This document shows, piece after piece, positions 58,114 to 64,000 of a stretch of DNA of 64,000 nt. This DNA comes from Emcibacter sp. SYSU 3D8 (lineage in GTDB: Bacteria; Pseudomonadota; Alphaproteobacteria; SMXS01). The first letter of the stretch is position 1; each line of letters starts with the position of its first letter. The notes under the pieces were generated by a model. That model was not told the DNA's origin and did not search any database. It saw nothing but the letters and a program-made list of their open reading frames with translations. The stretch spans positions 868,001 through 932,000 of the forward strand of contig NZ_JBBYXK010000001.1 in NCBI RefSeq assembly GCF_039655875.1, written 5' to 3'. A program made the position numbers and the translations under genes.

Positions 58114-59397
58114 ATGTCCGCGGCCGCATTCATCACCGTGCTGGCCATCATCGTCCTGTTGGCGATATCCGCCTATTTTTCCGCCGCCGAAACCGCGCTC
58201 TACGCGGCCTCTCGCCGCCGCATGCAGAAGCTCGCGCGCGACGGCGATGCCCGCGCCCAGTGCGTCGAGCGGCTGCAGCGGAACAATGAGGGGCTCGCCG
58301 GCGCCATCCTGCTGGGCGACACGCTGGTGATCATCATGGCGACGGCGCTGGCTACCGGCCTGTTCGCCAGCTTCTGGGGACCCTATGCGCTGCTGGTCGC
58401 CGCGCCGCTGGTCGCGGTGCTGGTGATCCTGCTGGCCGAGGTTGCCCCCAAGACGCTGGTCGTCCGGGATGCGGACCGTGCCGCACTCAAGCTTGCGCCG
58501 TCCATGGAAATGGTGGTCGGACTGCTGTCGCCCGTTACCGCGTTCTGTCAGAAACTCATGCGCGGCGCGTTGCGTCTGTTCGGCCTTCGCATTGCGGCCA
58601 GCCAGCCGGTGTTTTCGGTTCACGACGTGGTTCGCGGCGCTATCGATCAACAGGACCGCAGCCAAATCATCAAGACCCACCGCGACATGCTGGGCAGCAT
58701 CCTGGACCTCGATGAACTGGCAGTGTCGGAGGTGATGGTCCACCGCCGCAACATGAAGATGATCGACGCGGCCATCGGCGCTGAGGCCATTGTCGAGGAC
58801 GTGGTGGCGAGCCCCTATACCCGCATTCCGGTGTGGCAAGACAATCCCGAGAACATCATCGGCGTTCTGCACGCCAAGGCGCTGCTGCGCGCGCTGATCA
58901 GCCAGCACGGCAAGCTCACCATGGAGCAGATCCAGGCCACGATGCTGTCGCCCTGGTACGTGCCCGAGACCACCTCACTGCGCGAGCAGCTCAACGCCTT
59001 CCGCGACCGCCGTTCTCACTTTGCGCTGGTGATCGACGAATACAGCGTGCTCCAGGGACTCGTGACCCTCGAGGACATCCTGGAGGAAATCGTCGGCGAC
59101 ATCGCCGACGAACACGACGTGACGCGGAGCGGCATCCGGCCGCAGGCGGATGGCAGGCTGATCGTCGACGGCACGACCACCATCCGCGACCTGAACCGGG
59201 CCATGGACTGGGACCTGTCGGACGAGCATGCGACAACCATTGCCGGCTACGTCATCCACGAGGCGCAGACCATTCCCGAGGCGGGCCAGCTGTTCAAGTT
59301 CGGCGGCTTCAAGTTCGAAGTGCTGCAGAAACGCCGTAACCAGTTGACCCTGCTCCGCATCACCGCGCCCCCGAGCGTACCGGTCGATCCCCTATGA
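58114..59397 (+). CDS. CorC/HlyC-family CNNM transporter-like protein
   Basis: This 427-residue membrane protein has an N-terminal CNNM (DUF21) domain with about four spans (ITVLAIIVLLAISAYFSAAE), a CBS pair (VSEVMVHRRNMKMID; VLQGLVTLEDILEEIVGD) and a C-terminal CorC_HlyC domain. The family is linked to Mg2+/Co2+ efflux; transport here is unproven. The start is ATG 58114, 5 nt after aroB; the longer frame is a shadow. Confidence 0.9.
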   Translation: MSAAAFITVLAIIVLLAISAYFSAAETALYAASRRRMQKLARDGDARAQCVERLQRNNEGLAGAILLGDTLVIIMATALATGLFASFWGPYALLVAAPLVAVLVILLAEVAPKTLVVRDADRAALKLAPSMEMVVGLLSPVTAFCQKLMRGALRLFGLRIAASQPVFSVHDVVRGAIDQQDRSQIIKTHRDMLGSILDLDELAVSEVMVHRRNMKMIDAAIGAEAIVEDVVASPYTRIPVWQDNPENIIGVLHAKALLRALISQHGKLTMEQIQATMLSPWYVPETTSLREQLNAFRDRRSHFALVIDEYSVLQGLVTLEDILEEIVGDIADEHDVTRSGIRPQADGRLIVDGTTTIRDLNRAMDWDLSDEHATTIAGYVIHEAQTIPEAGQLFKFGGFKFEVLQKRRNQLTLLRITAPPSVPVDPL

Positions 59398-59407
59398 CCG
59401 ATCGCGC

Positions 59408-60289
59408 ATGCTAGCCGAAGTCTTTTCCATCATTGCGCCGGTCTTCCTGATCGCCGCTTTGGGTTTCGTCTGGGCCAGAATGGAGCAGCCGTTCGACACC
59501 ATGCTGGTCACGGTGTTGCTGACCAACGTCACCTCGCCCTGCCTGATCTTCAGCAGGGTCGCATCGCTGACGGAACCGGTGTCGACCTTCGCCACGATCG
59601 CCGGGCTGGCGGCGTTGTCCATCGTCATTTTCGCGATCACCGGCTATGCGGCGGCCAGGATGCTGAAGCTGCCGCTGACCGCCTCGGTGGGCCCGATCAT
59701 GTTTCCCAACAATGGCAATATGGGCCTCGCGCTCTGCCTCTTCGCATTCGGCGACGTCGGGATCGGCCTGGGCATCGGCTTCTTCATCGTGGCCGCCACG
59801 TCCCAGTTCACGCTGGCGCCGTGGATTGCATCGGGCCGCTTCTCGCTGCGCCAGATGCTGAAGTCGCCCGTCATCTACGCCTCGGCCGCCTCGCTGCTCT
59901 TCCTCGGCGGCGGCATCCCGCTGCCGGACTGGCTCTACAACACCACCAAGCTGCTTGGCGACATATCGATTCCGATGATGCTGATTACCCTGGGCGTATC
60001 GCTTGCCCGGCTGAAGGTCGTCAGCCTGCGCAACAGCATGATCGTTTCGCTGCTGCGGCTTGGCATCGGCTTCACCACCGGCGCCGGGCTGATCTGGGCA
60101 TTCTCGCTTACGGGCGCTGTTGCCGGCGTGGTGATCATCATGTGCAGCATGCCGCCTGCAGTATTCAACTACCTGTTCGCCGCCCGATACGGCGATCACG
60201 CCGAGGAAGTCGCGGGAACGGTGATCCTGTCCACGGCAATTTCATTCGCCACCATGCCCCTGTTGATGACCTACGCTCTGCGGCTGTAA
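59408..60289 (+). CDS. AEC-family transporter
   Basis: This 293-residue protein has about ten membrane spans in the bile/arsenite/auxin efflux pattern. FPNNGNMGLALCLFAFGD and SIPMMLITLGVSLARLK are the characteristic broken-helix segments of AEC proteins. The substrate is unknown, probably a small organic acid. It follows the CorC-like gene by 10 nt, ending the aroK operon. Confidence 0.88.
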   Translation: MLAEVFSIIAPVFLIAALGFVWARMEQPFDTMLVTVLLTNVTSPCLIFSRVASLTEPVSTFATIAGLAALSIVIFAITGYAAARMLKLPLTASVGPIMFPNNGNMGLALCLFAFGDVGIGLGIGFFIVAATSQFTLAPWIASGRFSLRQMLKSPVIYASAASLLFLGGGIPLPDWLYNTTKLLGDISIPMMLITLGVSLARLKVVSLRNSMIVSLLRLGIGFTTGAGLIWAFSLTGAVAGVVIIMCSMPPAVFNYLFAARYGDHAEEVAGTVILSTAISFATMPLLMTYALRL

Positions 60290-60311
60290 ATCGCCGGACG
60301 CCAATACTTTA

Positions 60312-60329
60312 TTGTACGAAATCGTACAA
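60312..60329. promoter_or_regulatory. Perfect 18-bp palindrome upstream of DUF962 gene
   Basis: TTGTACGA (60312-60319) and TCGTACAA (60322-60329) flank AA. It lies 101 bp upstream of the DUF962 start, in the gap after the AEC gene, where a promoter is expected. Likely an operator for a dimeric regulator. Confidence 0.55.
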
Positions 60330-60429
60330 AATCTCGATTTAGGTATCCCTTCCGCAATCTGCCCGTTAACATCACCACTCGGCGCGCAGGGGAGTCGTAG
60401 CCGGCCCAATCCTAAACGAGGAACATTCA

Positions 60430-60801
60430 ATGGGACGCTATCAAGACTTCTGGCCCATTTACCTGGCCGCGCATCGTGGGACCTGGACTCAGCGGATTCA
60501 CCTGATCGCATCCACGGTGGGGGCCATCGGAGTCTTTGGCGCGATTGGTCTCGGCGAACCCTTGCTGGCCCCGGCCGGAATCCTGATCGCCCTGAGCATT
60601 GCCTTTTCGAGCCATTACCTGATCGAAGGCAATCACCCCACCATTGCCAAGAACCCGCTGTGGAGCGCCGTCGGCGATGTCCATATGTGCATTCTTCTGG
60701 TCACCGGACGCCTGCCCGCCGAGATGAAGCGCATGGGCCTTGACCGGCCGATCGTCGAACGCTTTGTGTGGGCGCGCACCAAGAACCAGACACGCCACTG
60801 A
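60430..60801 (+). CDS. Mpo1/DUF962-like membrane protein
   Basis: This 123-residue protein has the DUF962 layout: FWPIYLAAHRGTWTQRIHLIA, two spans, then SHYLIEGNHPTIAKNPLWS, holding conserved His and Glu-Gly-Asn. Yeast Mpo1 is an iron dioxygenase in fatty-acid alpha-oxidation; this may be similar. Its stop abuts bolA tail to tail. Confidence 0.87.
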   Translation: MGRYQDFWPIYLAAHRGTWTQRIHLIASTVGAIGVFGAIGLGEPLLAPAGILIALSIAFSSHYLIEGNHPTIAKNPLWSAVGDVHMCILLVTGRLPAEMKRMGLDRPIVERFVWARTKNQTRH

Positions 60802-61086
60802 TCAGGAAGCGCTTCGCTTCGGGTCTCCCGGCGCAATCGTCTCCAGCGACAGGGCATGTACCGGGCCGGCCAGTTCGTCGGCCAGGATATTGTAAACCAG
60901 ACGCTGGCGGGCGACGCGCATCATGCCCGCGAATTTCTCCGATGTGACCGCGACATGGAAATGGGTTTCGCCCTCCGGGCGCGCACCCATATGGCCCTTG
61001 TGCTTGTGGGATTCGTCGATGACTTCCAGCGCCGATGGCGCCAGCGCCTCGGTCAGCTTCGTCCTGATACGTGCCGCTACGCTCAT
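60802..61086 (-). CDS. bolA: BolA-family protein
   Basis: This 94-residue BolA-like protein has IDESHKHKGHMGARPEGETH and FHVAVTSEKFAGMMRVARQR, with the family His residues. BolA proteins pair with monothiol glutaredoxins for Fe-S delivery. The start is ATG 61084-61086; it diverges from the J-domain gene by 50 bp. Confidence 0.92.
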   Translation of the reverse strand: MSVAARIRTKLTEALAPSALEVIDESHKHKGHMGARPEGETHFHVAVTSEKFAGMMRVARQRLVYNILADELAGPVHALSLETIAPGDPKRSAS

Positions 61087-61136
61087 TCTTTTGCCTTGCC
61101 CTTTCCATCCCGGTTGGTCGCCACCATAATCCGGTG

Positions 61137-61760
61137 ATGGACAATGCGCATCCCCATAGCGGCGCTTCCCATGGCGCGAGCGACAGCCGAGTCTGCGAAT
61201 GGCCCGGCTGCGACGAGCATGGCGGGCACCGCGCGCCGAAGGGCCGGGACCGGCTGGAGGACTATTACTGGTTCTGTCTGGGCCATGTCCGCGAGTACAA
61301 CCGCTCGTGGGACTATTTCGCGGGCATGAAGGACGCCGAGTTCGAGACCATGCTGCGCTCGACGGCCACATGGGAACGCCCCACATGGCCGCTGGGCGGG
61401 CGCGGCGGCGACCGCAGCGCCTGGCCGTTCTGGGCCGCGAAAGAGGCGGTTGCGGATTTCATGGGCGACCCGGATCCCGGCGCCCGCACACTGCACGAAC
61501 CCGAACGCGTCGCCACCAGATCGCGGCTGAAGCAACGGGACCGGCAGGCGCTGGCGGCGCTGGAACTGCCGGAGACAGCGTCGTTGCAAGACATCAAGAA
61601 ACGCTTTAAGCAGTTGGTCAAGCGATACCATCCGGACGCCACGGGGCCGGCGCAAAAGCCTAGCCGCGCCATCGAAGAGCGTCTCCGAAACGTGATACAG
61701 GCCTATTCCCACCTCATGGACAGCGGCCTGTACAAGGACAGTGTGGAAGAAGGTCGATGA
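61137..61760 (+). CDS. DnaJ-domain protein with N-terminal Cys motif
   Basis: This 207-residue co-chaperone-like protein has an N-terminal [15 protein letters not shown] stretch, followed by [17 protein letters not shown], that may bind zinc, and a C-terminal J domain with KRYHPDATG (HPD intact) near residue 163. It should stimulate a DnaK ATPase; linkage to cobST is common in alphaproteobacteria. Its stop overlaps the cobS start (ATGA). Confidence 0.88.
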   Translation: MDNAHPHSGASHGASDSRVCEWPGCDEHGGHRAPKGRDRLEDYYWFCLGHVREYNRSWDYFAGMKDAEFETMLRSTATWERPTWPLGGRGGDRSAWPFWAAKEAVADFMGDPDPGARTLHEPERVATRSRLKQRDRQALAALELPETASLQDIKKRFKQLVKRYHPDATGPAQKPSRAIEERLRNVIQAYSHLMDSGLYKDSVEEGR

Positions 61761-62773
61761 CGTCGGAAAATAATATGCCCGGACACAATGGATTGCCGGA
61801 CACCAAGGTTTCGGTTCGAGAAGTCTTCGGCCTGGACAGTGACATGGTCGTGCCGGCGTTCTCGAGCGGCAACGAATATGTACCGCCACTGGACGACGCC
61901 TATCTGTTCGACCATGACACGACCAGGGTCATCCTGGCCGGTTTCTCGTTCAATCGCCGGGTGATGATCCAGGGCTATCACGGCACCGGCAAATCGACCC
62001 ATATCGAGCAGGTCGCGGCGCGCCTCAACTGGCCGTGCGTGCGCGTCAACCTCGACAGCCACATCAGCCGTATCGACCTGATCGGCAAGGACGCCATCGT
62101 CCTGAAGGACGGCAAGCAGATCACCGAGTTTCGCGAGGGCATCCTGCCCTGGGCGATCCAGAACCCGGTGGCGCTGGTGTTCGACGAATACGACGCCGGC
62201 CGCCCGGATGTGATGTTCGTGATCCAGCGCGTGCTGGAGGTCGAAGGCCGCCTGACGCTGCTCGACCAGAACAAGGTGATCCATCCGCACCCGTCGTTCC
62301 GCCTGTTCTCGACCACCAATACGATCGGCCTCGGCGATACGACAGGCCTCTATCACGGCACGCAGCAGATCAACCAGGGCCAGATGGACCGCTGGAACAT
62401 CGTCGCCACGCTGAATTATCTGTCCCACGAGGCCGAGGTCGGCATCGTGCTGGCCAAGTCGCCCGCCTACAACACCGCCGAAGGCCGCGATGTCATCAAC
62501 CGCATGGTGCGTATCGCCGATCTGACCCGCGCCGGCTTCATGGCCGGCGACCTGTCGACGGTCATGTCGCCGCGGACGGTGATCACCTGGGCGCAGAACG
62601 ACGAGATTTTCAAGGATCTCGCCTTCTCGTTCCGCGTCAGCTTCCTTAACAAATGCGACGAGCTGGAGCGCCCGCTGGTCGCCGAGTACTACCAACGGGT
62701 GTTCGGCGTCGAACTGCCCGAGTCCGCCGTGGCCCAGGCCGCCGGCGCGGCCAAGAAGGTGGTCAACGCCTAA
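61757..62773 (+). CDS. cobS: Cobaltochelatase subunit CobS
   Basis: CobS is the AAA+ motor of the aerobic CobNST cobaltochelatase that inserts cobalt into hydrogenobyrinic acid diamide. The 338 residues have Walker A in [16 protein letters not shown] near 77, Walker [30 protein letters not shown] and the arginine-finger region. It is 9 nt upstream of cobT. Confidence 0.97.
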   Translation: MTSENNMPGHNGLPDTKVSVREVFGLDSDMVVPAFSSGNEYVPPLDDAYLFDHDTTRVILAGFSFNRRVMIQGYHGTGKSTHIEQVAARLNWPCVRVNLDSHISRIDLIGKDAIVLKDGKQITEFREGILPWAIQNPVALVFDEYDAGRPDVMFVIQRVLEVEGRLTLLDQNKVIHPHPSFRLFSTTNTIGLGDTTGLYHGTQQINQGQMDRWNIVATLNYLSHEAEVGIVLAKSPAYNTAEGRDVINRMVRIADLTRAGFMAGDLSTVMSPRTVITWAQNDEIFKDLAFSFRVSFLNKCDELERPLVAEYYQRVFGVELPESAVAQAAGAAKKVVNA

Positions 62774-62782
62774 GGGGACCCA

Positions 62783-64000
62783 ATGGCCGCTCCAGAAAGC
62801 CCCGTAGAACCGTTCAAGCGGGCCGTTGTCGGCGCGGCGCGGGCGATTTCCGAGGACCGCGAGCTGGAGCTGACCTTCAGCGCCCAGAATAGTCCCGGTC
62901 CCGGCCGCCTGCCCACGCCGTCGCGCGACCTGACTGCGCGTGACGCAGCACTGGTGCGCGGCGCGGCCGACGCCCTCGCCCTGCGTATCAAACACCATGA
63001 CCGCGACGTGCACTCGACCCTGCTGCCTGTGGGCGGCACGGCGCGCGCCATTTTCGATGCCGCGGAACAGGCGCGCATCGAGGCGATCGGCGCCAAGACC
63101 ATGGACGGCGTCGCCATGAACCTCGAGGCGGCGCTGGTCGAGCGTTCGCGGATCAAGGGCTATGACCAGATCAGGACTACTGACGACGTGCCGCTTGCGG
63201 ACGTGGTCGGCTTCATGGTGCGCGAGCGGCTGACCGGCGCAACGCCGCCCGAAGGTGCGCGCGAGATGGTCGACCTGCTGCGTGCCATGATCGAGGTCAA
63301 GGCAGGCAAGGACCTGGACGAGCTTGACGGTTCGTTCGAGGACCAGAAGCGGTTCGCCCGCATCACCCGTCAGATCATCGCCGATCTGGACCTGGGCGAC
63401 GAGCTTGGCGAAGATCGGGAACAGGATGCCGAGGGCGAGGAGCAAACCGAGTCCCAGCAGATGCAGAAGGACGGAGAGGGCGACAACTCCGAGGATTCGA
63501 GCCCCGACGGCAAGTCCGTGTCCGACGTCGAGATGCGCGAGCAGCTGACCGACGATGAGTCGCTGGAAACGGTCACCATCGAGTCCGAACAGCAGACCGA
63601 CGGCGAGCAGGGCGACCAGGAAAACCAGGGCGAGGCGCCCTATCGTCCCGAACACGGCCGCAATGACAAGCGCGACCGCGCCTACACCACCTTTACCGAG
63701 GAATTCGACGAGGTCATCGCCGCCGAGGAACTGGCCGATCCCGAGGAGCTGCACCGCCTGCGCACCCAGCTGGACCGCCAGCTCGACGCGTTGCAGGGCG
63801 CCGTCGCCAAGCTGGCCAACCGGCTGCAACGCCGGCTGATGGCGCAACAGAATCGGTCGTGGGAGTTCGATATCGAGGAAGGCATGCTCGATACGTCCCG
63901 GCTCACCCGCATCATCATCGACCCGTATTACCCGTTGTCGTTCAAGCGGGAGAAGGACACCGATTTCCGCGATACGGTGGTGACGCTGCTGCTCGACAAT
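62783..64000 (+). CDS. cobT: Cobaltochelatase subunit CobT, 3' end outside the window
   Basis: CobT pairs with CobS in the chelatase. The visible 406 residues hold the N-terminal domain ([15 protein letters not shown]), an acidic and Gln-rich linker near 205-290 ([17 protein letters not shown]), and the start of the vWA-linked part ([19 protein letters not shown]). The C-terminal MIDAS domain lies beyond 64000. GGGG upstream of the ATG is a weak ribosome site. Confidence 0.95.
   Translation, partial: MAAPESPVEPFKRAVVGAARAISEDRELELTFSAQNSPGPGRLPTPSRDLTARDAALVRGAADALALRIKHHDRDVHSTLLPVGGTARAIFDAAEQARIEAIGAKTMDGVAMNLEAALVERSRIKGYDQIRTTDDVPLADVVGFMVRERLTGATPPEGAREMVDLLRAMIEVKAGKDLDELDGSFEDQKRFARITRQIIADLDLGDELGEDREQDAEGEEQTESQQMQKDGEGDNSEDSSPDGKSVSDVEMREQLTDDESLETVTIESEQQTDGEQGDQENQGEAPYRPEHGRNDKRDRAYTTFTEEFDEVIAAEELADPEELHRLRTQLDRQLDALQGAVAKLANRLQRRLMAQQNRSWEFDIEEGMLDTSRLTRIIIDPYYPLSFKREKDTDFRDTVVTLLLDN

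Overview
The window is high-GC (roughly 60-65% in most stretches) alphaproteobacterial chromosome. The evidence is the gene set and order: lysC, ptsP, ispG, hisS, prfA, prmC, a DUF4167 gene and clpB; the aerobic cobaltochelatase pair cobS/cobT beside a J-domain gene and bolA; xerD near aroK and aroB; and a malyl-CoA-lyase-like gene. The genus cannot be fixed from what I can see.

Positions 1 to about 22.58 kb are an integrated element. A 595-residue tyrosine recombinase (20625-22412) reads away from the 3' end of a tRNA-Ala(TGC) gene (22508-22583). The other end lies beyond position 1, so the element is longer than 22 kb. Its leftmost part is a tight five-gene minus-strand operon: a type III Res-like helicase-nuclease, a DUF4268 protein with a PD-(D/E)XK-like core, a beta-class DNA methyltransferase, an unrecognised very acidic protein, and an SNF2 helicase that runs off the edge. 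Opposite it is a divergent ExK-motif nuclease-like gene. Next come a zinc-ribbon protein, two unrecognised ORFs, a ribbon-helix-helix protein, a NUMOD4-HNH protein behind an inverted repeat and a TATAAT promoter, and a protein that may be a rolling-circle replication initiator with a hairpin just after it. The element ends with a pRiA4b ORF-3 family protein, a medium-chain reductase, an XRE-like regulator and a hipBA module whose promoter carries three evenly spaced palindromes.

From 22.6 to 38 kb lie housekeeping genes: an M23 peptidase, clpB, the DUF4167 gene, then prmC-prfA-hisS-ispG, a RodZ-like protein, and ptsP, a nitronate-monooxygenase-like gene and lysC, mostly a compact minus-strand run. 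From 38 to 56 kb are short mixed-strand operons: ubiG, DUF1178, small methyltransferases, a nitrilase-like hydrolase, grxC, comF, a host-attachment protein, a mutT/GNAT/argJ cluster with 4-bp overlaps, secA, a glyoxalase, accA, a FrnE-like DsbA, a malyl-CoA-lyase-like gene, xerD and a secreted protein paired with a tiny membrane protein. From 56 to 64 kb are aroK-aroB-corC-like, an AEC transporter, a DUF962 gene behind a perfect palindrome, bolA, a J-domain protein, cobS and the start of cobT.

The most interesting part is the left operon. It joins a type III-like restriction pair to a second nuclease fold, an acidic protein of unknown role and an SNF2 motor. Base composition suggests the methyltransferase specificity region and the acidic/SNF2 half have different histories from the rest. 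All start sites, motif positions and base counts were read by eye.
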